64,000 nt of DNA from Rhizobium phaseoli (lineage in GTDB: Bacteria > Pseudomonadota > Alphaproteobacteria > Rhizobiales > Rhizobiaceae): assembly GCF_010668805.1 (NCBI RefSeq), contig NZ_WUFT01000010.1, positions 1 to 64,000 on the forward strand, in the 5' to 3' direction. Of the stretch, positions 17,590-26,862 are shown in pieces. Within the stretch, counting starts at the first letter, position 1. Every line of letters starts with the position of its first letter. The notes under the pieces were generated by a model. The model saw only the letters and a list, made by a program, of their open reading frames with translations. It was not told the origin of the DNA and did no database searches. Both the position numbers and the translations under genes were made by a program.

Positions 17590-18801
17590 GTGAAGCTCAA
17601 AGGCGACCAGACCACGGCGAGAGCCATGAACCGACGCCTCATTCTCAACCTTCTCCGGCGTGAGGGGCCGAGGAGCCGCGCCGATATCGCCGCCGTCATC
17701 GGCTTGAGCCCGGCCGCCGTCACCTTCGTCGTCACCGACCTTCTGGAGGAAGGCATCGTCATCGAAGGCAAGACCGTGCCCGGCCTCACCGGCCGCCGGC
17801 CGATCCCGGTCGACATCAACTACGAACACGCGCTTGCCGTCGGCTTCAAGCTGATGGTGGATTCGGTCGAGTGCGTGGCGACCGACCTTGCCACCAACCC
17901 GGTCGCCGCCATGCGGGTCAGCCTTGGCGGCCACGACCCGGATCAGGTCGCCGACCTCTTGGCGGCCACCGTGCCCGAACTGGTCAAGCTCGCCGGCCGG
18001 CCCGACGCCAGGCTCGCCGGCATCGGCATTTCCATGCCCGGCGTCATCAATCACGAGCAGACGGCCTGCGTGCGCAGCCACCGCTTCGGCTGGAACAATG
18101 TCCCGCTTGCCGCGCTGGTGGCGGCCCGCGTCCATGTGCCGGTCTGGCTGGAGGACGACACCAACGCCTATGCCATCGCCCAGCAGCTCTTCGGGCTTGG
18201 CCGCCAGCACCGCAACATGGCGGTGCTGGCCGTCGGCGTCGGCATCAGCTGCGCGCTCGTGATCGACGGCAAGCTCTATCGTGGCGCCAATGGTGCTGCC
18301 GGCAAGTTCGGCCACACGCTGTTCGAGGACGGTGGCCGGCTCTGCGAATGCGGCAAACGCGGCTGCCTGATGGCCTATCACTCGGAAATCTCGATGCTCC
18401 GCCGCTGGCGCGAGGCAACCGGCCGCGACGAACTCGGTCTTCCCGATCTCTGCAAGGCGCTAGCATCAGGCGACGCCACCGCCCTCGCCATCGTCGGAGA
18501 GTCCGGCCGCGGCATCGGCACCGCCCTTGCCAATCTCGTCAATATCACCGATCCCGAAGTCATCGTCGCCGGCGGCGAAGCCGTCTCCCTCGGCGACCCG
18601 TTCCTGACGCCGCTGCGCGAGGCGCTGGCCGCCCGGACTTTCCGCACCGCCCCGCCGCTGCTGCCCGACTGGGAGGACAATTCCTGGGCCCGGGGTGCGG
18701 CGGCCCTGGTGACCCAGAAGATCTTCGACTTCGAATCATCGGGGGGTGTGACGGATATCGCGACGCTAGGAGGTGTTAGAGGCTCAACGTCGGCGGCTTG
18801 A
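17590..18801 (+). CDS. ROK-family transcriptional repressor
   Basis: A 403-residue protein starting at GTG 17590. Residues about 10-65 form a winged helix-turn-helix (NRRLILNLLRREGPRSRADIA...). The ROK sugar-kinase-like domain follows, with the zinc-binding motif CECGKRGCL near residue 257 and the sugar-binding motif EDDTNAYA. ROK repressors leave DNA on binding a sugar. It is divergent from the galactoside ABC/GH42 operon and overlooks a perfect palindrome at 17563-17579, so it very likely controls that operon and itself. Confidence 0.93.
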   Translation: MKLKGDQTTARAMNRRLILNLLRREGPRSRADIAAVIGLSPAAVTFVVTDLLEEGIVIEGKTVPGLTGRRPIPVDINYEHALAVGFKLMVDSVECVATDLATNPVAAMRVSLGGHDPDQVADLLAATVPELVKLAGRPDARLAGIGISMPGVINHEQTACVRSHRFGWNNVPLAALVAARVHVPVWLEDDTNAYAIAQQLFGLGRQHRNMAVLAVGVGISCALVIDGKLYRGANGAAGKFGHTLFEDGGRLCECGKRGCLMAYHSEISMLRRWREATGRDELGLPDLCKALASGDATALAIVGESGRGIGTALANLVNITDPEVIVAGGEAVSLGDPFLTPLREALAARTFRTAPPLLPDWEDNSWARGAAALVTQKIFDFESSGGVTDIATLGGVRGSTSAA

Positions 18802-18823
18802 GGCGCGGGGTAGCCACTTGCCA

Positions 18824-18885
18824 ATCTCCCCACCTGTGGGGGAGATGGCCGGCAGGCCAGAGGGGGCTGGCGCGGCACAGCAGAG
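18824..18885. repeat. Intergenic palindromic repeat after the ROK gene
   Basis: ATCTCCCC (18824-18831) pairs with GGGGAGAT (18839-18846), followed by GGCCGGCAGGCCAGAGGGGG. This is a common rhizobial intergenic element and resembles half of the inverted repeat at 48398-48616. It can serve as the ROK transcript terminator. Confidence 0.6.
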
Positions 18886-19011
18886 AAACAACACCGCAGA
18901 TACACTATCTTACAAAAATGCCGGTTTCCCGACATATCCCAGGTTCAATCATCGACTGAAATGCCATTGCGGCCAACGAGCCGGAAAGGTCAATTCAGGA
19001 AGGACGACAAG

Positions 19012-19398
19012 ATGAAAACGATCCAGGCTATAACGCTCGCCCTCGCTCTCGGCGCGGCCGCGGCAGCGCATGCGGAACAGCCGCTGCAGCGCACCGATCT
19101 GATCAAAAACGATATCGACGTGCCCGGCCACGAGGCCGTTCAGGTGCGCGTCGACTTCGCCCCCGGCGTTCTGGCGCCAAAGCATTCGCATCCCGGCGAA
19201 GAAATCGCCTTCGTGCTCCAGGGCACGTTGGAATACCAGCTCGACGGCAGGCAGCCGGTGACGCTCAAGGCCGGCCAGTCCCTGTTCATTCCGTCGGGCG
19301 TGGTGCACTCGGCAAAAAACGTCGGCGACGGCAAGGCTTCGGAGCTGGCGACCTACATCGTGCGCAAGGGCGAGGCGCTGGTCGTGCCCGCCAAATAG
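19012..19398 (+). CDS. Secreted cupin-domain protein
   Basis: A 128-residue protein with a Sec signal peptide (MKTIQAITLALALGAAAAAHA, cleavage after AHA). A single RmlC-like cupin follows, with motif 1 HSHPGEEIAFVLQG and motif 2 PSGVVHSAKNVG, giving a 3-His/1-Glu-type metal site. Periplasmic cupins of this size are common in rhizobia; the ligand or reaction is unknown. ATG 19012 has AGGA upstream. Confidence 0.88.
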   Translation: MKTIQAITLALALGAAAAAHAEQPLQRTDLIKNDIDVPGHEAVQVRVDFAPGVLAPKHSHPGEEIAFVLQGTLEYQLDGRQPVTLKAGQSLFIPSGVVHSAKNVGDGKASELATYIVRKGEALVVPAK

Positions 19399-19412
19399 GC
19401 CGCATCAGAATT

Positions 19413-19460
19413 GGGGCGGGCGCGGGCAGCGCTTGCCACGTGGACTTTCCCGCCCGCCCC
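19413..19460. terminator. Hairpin between convergent genes
   Basis: GGGGCGGGCG (19413-19422) pairs with CGCCCGCCCC (19451-19460), a perfect 10-bp stem with a 28-base loop. It sits between the convergent cupin (ends 19398) and DUF4168 gene (ends 19478) and can act in both directions. Confidence 0.6.
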
Positions 19461-19477
19461 GTCGTTTCGGTTTAAGC

Positions 19478-19951
19478 CTATTGCTGTTGTTGCTGCTGCC
19501 CCGGCGGCGGTGTGCCGATCTTTTCCAGCACCTTCTTGGCCAGAGCCGGGTCGCTCTGCGCGGCCGTCAGGATCGAGGAATATTCCTCGACGGAGATATC
19601 TTTGGAGGCTTCGACGGTGTCGACCATCTGCTTCTTGGCTTCTGCCTGCAGCTTCTGCTTGCCAGCCTCGTCCTTCGCCGCGCCGACCTTTTCCGAATAT
19701 TCCTGCCGGACCTTATCGACCTGCAGATAGGCAACGGCAAAGGCCTCGAGTTTCTGATCGCTGACGGCAGCAGGCGTGCCGTTGCCGCCGGTCTGCCCCT
19801 GCATCGGCGCCTGGCCTTGAGCCGGCGGCTGCGCTTGTGCCGAAGGCTGCTGTTGTGCCTGGGCCATCTCCGCTGCGGAGGCCGGGCTGAAAGCAAGCAG
19901 GCCGAAGACCGCAGCGGTCATCATTGCCAGGGATGTGTAACGAGTGATCAT
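19478..19951 (-). CDS. DUF4168-domain secreted protein
   Basis: A 157-residue protein. It has a signal peptide (AAVFGLLAFSPASA, cleavage near residue 26), then a low-complexity Q/P/A/G linker (about 30-60). The DUF4168 helical domain (about 62-145) starts with SDQKLEAFAVAYLQVDKVRQEY and is rich in Lys/Glu/Ala. The C-terminus ends in six Gln. DUF4168 proteins are periplasmic or outer-membrane associated with no assigned function. It is convergent with the cupin gene. Confidence 0.88.
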   Translation of the reverse strand: MITRYTSLAMMTAAVFGLLAFSPASAAEMAQAQQQPSAQAQPPAQGQAPMQGQTGGNGTPAAVSDQKLEAFAVAYLQVDKVRQEYSEKVGAAKDEAGKQKLQAEAKKQMVDTVEASKDISVEEYSSILTAAQSDPALAKKVLEKIGTPPPGQQQQQQ

Positions 19952-20251
19952 ATTCGTTCCTTTTCACGCGCATGATTTGATTGGCAGCAAGCCGCCTCGG
20001 TCGATCGCCAGCCGCTGAAGGGCTGGCGCGGTCGCGACCATGGAGCCCTTAAGAGGGCACGGTGCGGCGGTAACGGGGCGATTTGCTGACGATTGAACGG
20101 CGGCTTTGTGACCAGGACTGGCACAGCCGCGCCGATGCCCGATGACGTCCGGATCACCCGAGGGTAGCATTCCCGCCTCGATGAGAAGTCGAGTTGTGCA
20201 GCGCCTACGGCAATCGTATGGTCCTGCACTACGCCAAACGGAGGAGCCGAA
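19952..20251. other. Divergent intergenic region with no gene seen
   Basis: These 300 bases between DUF4168 (minus) and the monooxygenase-like gene (plus) contain no convincing coding frame. They presumably carry both promoters; CGGAGGAG just before 20252 is the ribosome binding site of the rightward gene. Confidence 0.5.
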
Positions 20252-20587
20252 ATGCCCATCGCCGCTTTACCTGAGCCGCCCTATTATATGGTCAGTTTTT
20301 CCTCTCAACGAACCAAGGTCGACGATGGTTACGGCGAGATGGGGTATGCGATGACGGAACTTGCAAAACTGCAGCCCGGATATCTCGGCTTCGAAAGCGT
20401 GCGCGGCGCAGATGGTTTTGGCATACTCATCTCCTATTGGAAGGATGAGGACAGCATTCGAGCCTGGAAATTAATCGTCGACCATATCGAGGCGCAAAAT
20501 CGTGGTCGGTCAGATTGGTACAGCCGCTATGAAATTCGCGTTGGCCTCGTCGACCGAGCCTATGGCTTCAACACTGAAGAGGCGTGA
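20252..20587 (+). CDS. Antibiotic biosynthesis monooxygenase (ABM)-fold protein
   Basis: A 111-residue dimeric alpha+beta-barrel-type protein. The pattern PPYYMVSFSSQRT, GYGEMGYAMTELAKLQPGYLGFESVRG and GILISYWKDEDSIRAWK is characteristic of small ABM-domain proteins, which include heme-degrading and quinol-oxidising enzymes and many of unknown role. GGAGGAG lies upstream of ATG 20252. No partner genes suggest a substrate. Confidence 0.82.
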   Translation: MPIAALPEPPYYMVSFSSQRTKVDDGYGEMGYAMTELAKLQPGYLGFESVRGADGFGILISYWKDEDSIRAWKLIVDHIEAQNRGRSDWYSRYEIRVGLVDRAYGFNTEEA

Positions 20588-20640
20588 GGAGGCTCGGTCA
20601 AGAAAGGTGGCGACGTACCCGTCCGTTACTGGATCATTTC

Positions 20641-21504
20641 CTACCGCGCAAACCTCTTTGCACCCACGACGCACAGAATCACGGCAACCGTCACAGCAAG
20701 CATGCTCCACGTCACAGACTCATGCAGCAGCGTGGCGGCGAGCGCGAGGCCGAAGAACGGCTGGAGCAGCTGCAGCTGGCCGACGGCGGCGATGCCGCCT
20801 TGCGACAGGCCGCGGTACCAGAAGATGAAGCCGATCAGCATGGAGAACAGCGAGACATAGGCGAGGCCGACAAGCGCCGGCGTTTCGATGCCGGCAAAAC
20901 TCGCCGGCCGATGGAACAGTGCAACCGCGACCATGACCGGCAGCGACAGCACTAGCGCCCAGGATATCACCTGCCAGCCGCCGAGCGTGCGCGAAATGCG
21001 GCCGCCTTCGGCATAGCCGATGCCGCAGACGATGATCGCCGCCAACATCAACAGGTCGCCGACCGGCGATGCGGTCAGGCCCTGCACCAAGGCGAAACCG
21101 GCCACCAGAGCGCTGCCGAGAACGGAGAACAGCCAGAAGGCCGGCTTCGGCCGCTCGCCGCCGCGGATCACCCCGAAGATCGCCGTCGAGAGCGGCAGCA
21201 GGCCGATAAAGACGATGGAATGGGCAGAGGTGACGTGCTGCAACGCCAGCGCCGTCAGCAGGGGAAAACCGACTACGACACCGAGCGCGACGACGCCAAG
21301 CGAGAGGATGTCGCGCCGGCTCGGCCGCTTCTCTCTGAAAGCGATCAGCAGGCCGAGCGCGAGAATGCCGGCGATCGCCGCGCGCGCCACGGTCAAGAAG
21401 ACCGGATCGAACTGCATCACCGCCACGCGCGTCGCCGGCAGCGATCCGCTGAAGATCACCACCCCAATAAAGCCATTGATCCATCCCGACGCCATGCGGT
21501 CCAT
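20641..21504 (-). CDS. EamA/DMT-family transporter
   Basis: A 287-residue inner-membrane protein with two EamA repeats and about ten hydrophobic helices, as in drug/metabolite exporters. ATG 21504 has AAGG directly upstream; a GTG four codons earlier (21516) is an alternative. It is divergent from the MocR-type regulator at 21616, a frequent pairing in which the regulator controls export of an amino acid-like or amine compound. The substrate is unknown. Confidence 0.88.
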   Translation of the reverse strand: MDRMASGWINGFIGVVIFSGSLPATRVAVMQFDPVFLTVARAAIAGILALGLLIAFREKRPSRRDILSLGVVALGVVVGFPLLTALALQHVTSAHSIVFIGLLPLSTAIFGVIRGGERPKPAFWLFSVLGSALVAGFALVQGLTASPVGDLLMLAAIIVCGIGYAEGGRISRTLGGWQVISWALVLSLPVMVAVALFHRPASFAGIETPALVGLAYVSLFSMLIGFIFWYRGLSQGGIAAVGQLQLLQPFFGLALAATLLHESVTWSMLAVTVAVILCVVGAKRFAR

Positions 21505-21578
21505 GATGCCTTGCACTCCATTTTTGCCGTCCCTTTATCGGCCAACACGGATGGCCAGGACAGTGACAGTCTGATACG

Positions 21579-21590
21579 GTTTTGCAAAAC
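21579..21590. promoter_or_regulatory. Perfect 12-base palindrome in the EamA/MocR divergent promoter
   Basis: GTTTTGCAAAAC lies between the divergent starts at 21504 and 21616, with an additional GACAGTGACAGT direct repeat at 21560-21571. It is a plausible site for the MocR regulator, though MocR proteins often use direct repeats. Confidence 0.5.
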
Positions 21591-21615
21591 TGTTATGGTG
21601 CAGGAAGCAATACGG

Positions 21616-23007
21616 ATGAACGAAGCACGCACGCGCGTCGAGATGGTCGTCGCGACGATCCGGCAGCGCATTGCCGGCCGCAGCCTGACGCCCGGCGCAA
21701 AGTTGCCGTCCGTCCGCGGGCTGGCAGCGACATTGAAGCTGTCGACCTCGACCGTCGTCGACGCCTATGAGCGCCTGGTGGCCGAAGGGGCGATCCTGGC
21801 AAGACCCGGCTCGGGGTTTTACGTCGCCAATCAGGCAGCCCCCTTTGCGCTTGCCGAGGCCGGGCCGAAGCTCGACCGCGCCGTCGATCCGTTCTGGATA
21901 TCGCGGCAATCGCTGGAGGCCGATGAAACCGCCCTGAAGCCCGGCTGCGGCTGGCTGCCGCCTTCCTGGCTGCCCGCGGACGGCATGCGCCGCGGGCTCA
22001 GAACGCTTGCCCGCGCCGATGGGCCAGTGCTCGCCGATTACGGCTCGCCGCTCGGTCTGCCGCAGCTGCGACAGCTGATTTGCCGCCGCATGGGCGAACG
22101 GGGGATCGAAGCCTCGCCAGACCAGATCATGCTGGCCGATTCCGGCACCCAGGCCATCGATCTGCTCTGCCGTTTCCTGCTCGAACCCGGCGACACGGTG
22201 CTGGTCGACGACCCTTGCTATTTCAATTTCCACGCGCTGCTGCGCGCCCACCGCGCAAAAATCGTCGGCGTGCCCTACACGCCGTCCGGGCCCGATATCG
22301 AGCGGTTTGCCCAAGTCGTCGCCGAGGAGCGGCCGCGGCTCTACATCACCAACTCCAGCATCCACAATCCGACTGGTGCAACGCTTTCCCCGGTGACAGC
22401 CCATCGGCTTCTGAAACTCGCCGATCAGTTCGACCTCACCATCATCGAGGACGATATCTTTGCCGATTTCGAATATACGCCGGCGCCGCGCCTTGCCGCC
22501 TTCGACGGCCTTGAGCGGGTCATCCACATTGGCAGCTTTTCGAAAACCCTGTCAGCCTCGGCCCGCTGCGGCTTTGTCGCGGCGAAACCGGAATGGATCG
22601 ACGGACTGATCGACCTCAAGATCGCCACCTCCTTCGGCGGCGGCCGGCTGACGGCGGAACTGGTGCTGAACGTCTTGAGCGACGGCAGCTACCGCAAACA
22701 TTTGGAGACGCTGAGACAACGGCTCTCCCGAGCGATGAGCGAGGTCTCGGCCAAGCTAGAGGGCTTAGGGATAACGCCCTGGCTGGAGCCCCAGGCCGGA
22801 ATGTTCCTCTGGTGCCGCCTGCCCGACGGCGTCGATGCGGCTGATGTGGCGCGGGCCGCGCTGGAAAAGCGGATCGTTTTGGCTCCCGGCAACGCCTTCA
22901 GCCTGTCGCAATCGGCAACGAATTTCATGCGCTTCAACGTGTCGCAGACGCTCGATCCGCGTGTCTTCGAGGTGTTACGCAATGTGTTGCCAAGGCAAGG
23001 GGCATAA
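21616..23007 (+). CDS. MocR-type regulator (GntR HTH fused to PLP aminotransferase domain)
   Basis: A 463-residue fusion protein. Residues about 5-75 are a GntR winged helix (LPSVRGLAATLKLSTSTVVDAYERLVAEGAI). The rest is an aminotransferase class I/II-like domain with the PLP-binding Lys in SFSKTLSASARCGFV. Such regulators bind PLP or a PLP-adduct. ATG 21616 follows AGGA; ATG 21595 is an in-frame alternative. The divergent EamA exporter is the probable target. Confidence 0.92.
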   Translation: MNEARTRVEMVVATIRQRIAGRSLTPGAKLPSVRGLAATLKLSTSTVVDAYERLVAEGAILARPGSGFYVANQAAPFALAEAGPKLDRAVDPFWISRQSLEADETALKPGCGWLPPSWLPADGMRRGLRTLARADGPVLADYGSPLGLPQLRQLICRRMGERGIEASPDQIMLADSGTQAIDLLCRFLLEPGDTVLVDDPCYFNFHALLRAHRAKIVGVPYTPSGPDIERFAQVVAEERPRLYITNSSIHNPTGATLSPVTAHRLLKLADQFDLTIIEDDIFADFEYTPAPRLAAFDGLERVIHIGSFSKTLSASARCGFVAAKPEWIDGLIDLKIATSFGGGRLTAELVLNVLSDGSYRKHLETLRQRLSRAMSEVSAKLEGLGITPWLEPQAGMFLWCRLPDGVDAADVARAALEKRIVLAPGNAFSLSQSATNFMRFNVSQTLDPRVFEVLRNVLPRQGA

Positions 23008-23131
23008 CCAAGGAGCCGAAAACAACCAGTTGGGCGTGTCGTACCCTTGCCGCGCGATAGACCGCCTCATATCCTCCAAGCGCGGCCGCGCCCCTCGATC
23101 AGAGCAGCTATGGCGGAACCGCAAGGGAACA

Positions 23132-24574
23132 ATGATGCTTCGTATTTTGAGTGGATTTTTCAGTCTTCTTCTATTGTCGTGCCTTTCCTGGTCCGCCTTC
23201 GCCGCGGACAATGCCTGCCCACAGCGGGAAACGATCCTGTCCTTCAGCGATATCGTGTTGGCCGATCGCGGCGCCTTGCCGCCACTGATCGCGAAGCGGT
23301 ATGGCGCCGAGGCTGCCTACCTCAAGATCCGCTATGCACCTCTTTCGGACGAGGAAACCCGTAGCCTGCTGCAGACCCTGCTCGCATTGAATGTCCGTAC
23401 TGCTGATGACCTCGCCTATGCCTGGCACATTCACCGGGAGGGTTACGAGGCGACCATCGCATCGCTAGGCCAGGAGCAGTTTGACATGCTCGTCACGACG
23501 CTCGGCACATCGACAATCCGCGCCCTGCTGCTGAACGAAGGTGGCGAAGACATCCTGATGAAACGGCTGGCTCCTATTGCGACAGAGCCGAGGAGCAAAG
23601 CACCCGGCGCGTTCACCAATGGGGGTAGCGCCGTTGCAGCGGCTATCATCGATCAGCCGGACGAGTTCAAAAAGAGGATCGTCCTTGCCGCGGAAGGCCA
23701 AGGCTTGGTTGACATCGCGGCCTATGTCTCCGCCAGCGAAAACAATCCTCAGGCATGGAACACTTTTCTAAAGCGCGGCGCCGGAAAGCCAAGCTTATAT
23801 CTACTGTACGCCAGCCAGATGCGGGCAATGGTCGGCAATCCCAGGCTTGAGCGTCCCAATGTCCAATCGGCGCTTCAGCAAGACGCCATCCATCGCATTC
23901 AAATGGCCACCGCTTTCGAACCCGAGCAGGACTTTCTTCTCAATTTACTGAACCAGACGGGAGCGATCGGTAGCGTCGACCGCATGGCTCGAATCCTGAT
24001 GCAGCAAATCCAGAGCGGCGCGATCAGAAGGAACGGCACGATGGATGCCGCGTGGCTATTCGCCTACCGAAGCGCTGTCTATTTTCTGGGGCATTCGCAA
24101 ATCGATCCTCCACTTGACCGCCTACCCTATTCCGGCAGGCGGTATGTCAGGTCTTCAGGCATTTTCATGATGCGGGATGTCTTAGACCGACTGCTGGCTG
24201 TCGAGGCACTGCAGCCTTACGTGACAGGTAAGGTGAGCGACGTGCCGCCCTGGCCTGCCGGCGTATCCGACAAGATCAAGGCCGACTGGCCGCGTTGGAC
24301 CGAGATGGCTGCCAAGGTCCGTGACGGAACCGTTTCACCCACCCTCGCTGCCGATCCCGCAACCTTCGGCATAGTGACGGAACTTCTGTTTGCCAAAGCG
24401 GACCAGCCGGTTCTGCAGGCCTTCGTCGAGCAGGCCCCCGCCGGCCAGGCCCGTGTCTCCGTCGCCAACGATTTCGCCATCCCCCTCGACCGCGCCTGCG
24501 CCGCTTACCTCTACCACCCGACCGAAGCCGGCACGCTGCAGGGCCAACCGATCTTCAAATTCGACACGCGATAA
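23132..24574 (+). CDS. Hypothetical secreted protein
   Basis: A 480-residue protein with a clear signal peptide (MMLRILSGFFSLLLLSCLSWSAFA, cleavage before ADNAC). The remainder is largely alpha-helical and lacks any domain I recognise; three cysteines are spaced widely. AAGGGAAC precedes the start, where ATG 23132 and 23135 are adjacent options. The gene stands alone between the MocR regulator and a convergent two-component pair. It is probably periplasmic. Confidence 0.8.
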   Translation: MMLRILSGFFSLLLLSCLSWSAFAADNACPQRETILSFSDIVLADRGALPPLIAKRYGAEAAYLKIRYAPLSDEETRSLLQTLLALNVRTADDLAYAWHIHREGYEATIASLGQEQFDMLVTTLGTSTIRALLLNEGGEDILMKRLAPIATEPRSKAPGAFTNGGSAVAAAIIDQPDEFKKRIVLAAEGQGLVDIAAYVSASENNPQAWNTFLKRGAGKPSLYLLYASQMRAMVGNPRLERPNVQSALQQDAIHRIQMATAFEPEQDFLLNLLNQTGAIGSVDRMARILMQQIQSGAIRRNGTMDAAWLFAYRSAVYFLGHSQIDPPLDRLPYSGRRYVRSSGIFMMRDVLDRLLAVEALQPYVTGKVSDVPPWPAGVSDKIKADWPRWTEMAAKVRDGTVSPTLAADPATFGIVTELLFAKADQPVLQAFVEQAPAGQARVSVANDFAIPLDRACAAYLYHPTEAGTLQGQPIFKFDTR

Positions 24575-24623
24575 CGGAACGGGGCCAGCGGACACCGGCC
24601 TCTCCATACCTGCCGGGCGGCGG

Positions 24624-25025
24624 TCAAAACGACCGATTGACCGCCTTGTCGTTCTCCAGCCGCGTCACGCAACCTTCGAGCTTGGCGAGCAGCAGGTCGA
24701 AATCGAGCGGCTTGGTCAGATAGTCCGCCGCCCCGCCGCGCAGGCCGGCGAGCGTATTTTCCCGGTCGGTTAGCGCCGTCAGCAGGATGAAGGGGATGTT
24801 GGAGAGTTCGGGATGATTGATCTGAATTTCGGCCAGAAGCTGATGCCCGTCCATGACAGGCATCGAAATATCGCTGATGACGATGTCGGGCCATTTCGAC
24901 AGGATCATTTCCAGCCCTTCGGCGCCGTTCGAGGCCTCAAGCGTCTTATAGCCGGCTTCGCTCAGCTCTTCGACGAGGAGGTTCCGGATCTCGACTTCAT
25001 CTTCTATGCACAGGACTGTAACCAT
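24624..25025 (-). CDS. Single-domain response regulator
   Basis: A 133-residue CheY-like receiver with acidic pocket residues E8/D9, phospho-acceptor D52 (ISDISMPVMDG), T83 and K105 (LTKPLD). There is no output domain, so it acts through protein contacts or as a phosphate shuttle. It lies 10 bases after the histidine kinase gene and is almost certainly its partner. Confidence 0.94.
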   Translation of the reverse strand: MVTVLCIEDEVEIRNLLVEELSEAGYKTLEASNGAEGLEMILSKWPDIVISDISMPVMDGHQLLAEIQINHPELSNIPFILLTALTDRENTLAGLRGGAADYLTKPLDFDLLLAKLEGCVTRLENDKAVNRSF

Positions 25026-25035
25026 AAGCTTTTCC

Positions 25036-26778
25036 CTAAGCTGCGACGTGCTGATCAGCCGATAGAAACTCTATTGGCAGAAGGATGGTAAAGGTTGTGC
25101 CCTTGCCGACCTCGCTCGTCACCTCGACGGTGCCGCCATGCAATTGGACGACCTGCTTGACGAGGTTCAGTCCGATGCCGGTTCCGGCAATGCCAGTCGC
25201 ACTGCGGGCGCGATAATAGGGTTGGAACAGCTTCGGCAGATCGTCCGCATCCATGCCGATGCCGCTGTCGGAGATGGCGATCTGGATCATCTTTTCTTCA
25301 ACCCGAGCACGAACATAAATGTCCGGCGCGTTGGGGGAATATTTGACGGCGTTCGAAATCAGGTTGGTGAACACCTGTTCCATCGCGCTGCGGTCGAACG
25401 TCAACAGATCGGGCATCGATTCAAGATCGAGATGGAACAGATGAGAGCGGCTGAGGTGGCGCTGTCTATCGCAGCAGGTAACCAGCAGCGCTTTCAGATC
25501 GCCTTCGCTCCGCTTCAGGGTGATCTGCCCGGTTTCGAGCCGGCCGCTGGCGAGGATGCTCTCCATCAGATCGACCATGCGCACCACCGCGCTGCGGATC
25601 ACGCCGGCCTTTTCGTGAACGTAATCGCCGCTGACATTGGTGGTCGAGCGGCAGAGCCGCTGGGCGGCGGCATCGATGATCGCGAGCGGCGTGCGAAACT
25701 CGTGCGACGCCATGGCGACGAACTGGCGCTGGAGCGCATTGACCTGGCGTTCGTGTACCAGCAGCCGGTCCAGTTCCTCCCTCTGCCTTTCGATCTCGGC
25801 CGTGCGATCGGCCACCATTTCTTCCAGATGGTTGCGGTGATGGGTGATCTCAGCCTGGCTGTCCAGCAAGGTCAGCGAGGTGCGATGCAGACCGCGTCCG
25901 AGCCAGAACACGACAGCGATCAGCAGCGCCAGGCAGCCAAGCCCAGCCGGTGCGATCTGTTGAAGCAGCATGAATCCGGGCAGGATAGGCGGCCACACAA
26001 GATAACCGATCGTTCCGCCGTCATGGGACAAGACCGGCACTTCGGCCCGCCCGTCCTCACTGTTCGACGCGAAATGCAACCCTTCGAGACGCGCATAATG
26101 GGCGATGCTTTCGGCGGCTTTTCCATCGATGAACTTGACCGAGACGGCAATGAATTCCTGGCCCGCTTCAACCTGCATTCTGACCGAGCTCGGCAGAATG
26201 GGGCGCGCGCTGGCGATTGCCGGCCGGCTGCCGATCATGATCGTACGAACTGTCGCCAGTTGACCAAGCGGTTTGGCGCTGGGCTTTGCCGTCCGGTCGA
26301 CAAGAACGGCGCGCATCTCTCCGGCGAGAGCGGTCATTTCTTGGCCGTCGTCGCTGCCAAGCCGCGGCGGCATGGCATCCGCGCCGTCGCGGAACGCAAA
26401 CATCAGGCGATTGGTATCGTCGAAGATATAGGTCCTGTCGTGCCCGAAATACTGGCTCGTCCACCGGCCGATATTGTCGAGCAGCCATTCATGGTTCCGC
26501 TGCTTGGCATAAAGGAAGGCATCGTCCCATTTGGCAATGCTTTCCTGTTCCCGGGGAAGTGCTGCGATCTGCTCTTCCAGTCCCTGTTGGACAAAGTCGG
26601 CCTGCCGGCGCAGCGAGAGATCATCGACCTTCACGGCGGCGAGCCAGGCAAATCCGCACAGCAACACAGCCGCCGCACAGGTGAGCGTCACCAAGACGAA
26701 TGTAATGTGGGATGTTAGCCTGACCTTCAATATCTGCAACCTTTTGACAGCGCCCGCTGCCGAGAAATTGACACGCAA
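25036..26778 (-). CDS. Membrane sensor histidine kinase with CHASE4-like periplasmic domain
   Basis: A protein of up to 580 residues. Helix 1 lies at about 24-48, a CHASE4-like extracytoplasmic region at about 55-265, helix 2 at about 269-294, then a coiled coil. HisKA has the phospho-acceptor H359 (ASHEFRTPL), and the HATPase has N-box residues N472/N476, G1 DSGIG (504-508) and G2 GTGIGL (532-537). All catalytic motifs are intact. No ATG precedes the first helix; the frame opens with TTG 26778, and other TTG codons near residues 14 and 17 are possible, so the start is uncertain. It partners with the receiver gene 10 bases downstream. Confidence 0.9.
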   Translation of the reverse strand: MRVNFSAAGAVKRLQILKVRLTSHITFVLVTLTCAAAVLLCGFAWLAAVKVDDLSLRRQADFVQQGLEEQIAALPREQESIAKWDDAFLYAKQRNHEWLLDNIGRWTSQYFGHDRTYIFDDTNRLMFAFRDGADAMPPRLGSDDGQEMTALAGEMRAVLVDRTAKPSAKPLGQLATVRTIMIGSRPAIASARPILPSSVRMQVEAGQEFIAVSVKFIDGKAAESIAHYARLEGLHFASNSEDGRAEVPVLSHDGGTIGYLVWPPILPGFMLLQQIAPAGLGCLALLIAVVFWLGRGLHRTSLTLLDSQAEITHHRNHLEEMVADRTAEIERQREELDRLLVHERQVNALQRQFVAMASHEFRTPLAIIDAAAQRLCRSTTNVSGDYVHEKAGVIRSAVVRMVDLMESILASGRLETGQITLKRSEGDLKALLVTCCDRQRHLSRSHLFHLDLESMPDLLTFDRSAMEQVFTNLISNAVKYSPNAPDIYVRARVEEKMIQIAISDSGIGMDADDLPKLFQPYYRARSATGIAGTGIGLNLVKQVVQLHGGTVEVTSEVGKGTTFTILLPIEFLSADQHVAA

Positions 26779-26862
26779 AGGTTGACGGACCGTGAATTAT
26801 ACGCTCCCCTGAGGTCCGCGGCATGCCGCCGAATGCATTCGCGATCGTCGAAGGAGAAATGC

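Noticed and set aside
25138..26718. 526-codon open frame antisense to the histidine kinase
   Set aside because: Same reason: it mirrors the kinase gene, whose catalytic motifs are complete, and looks like a composition shadow.
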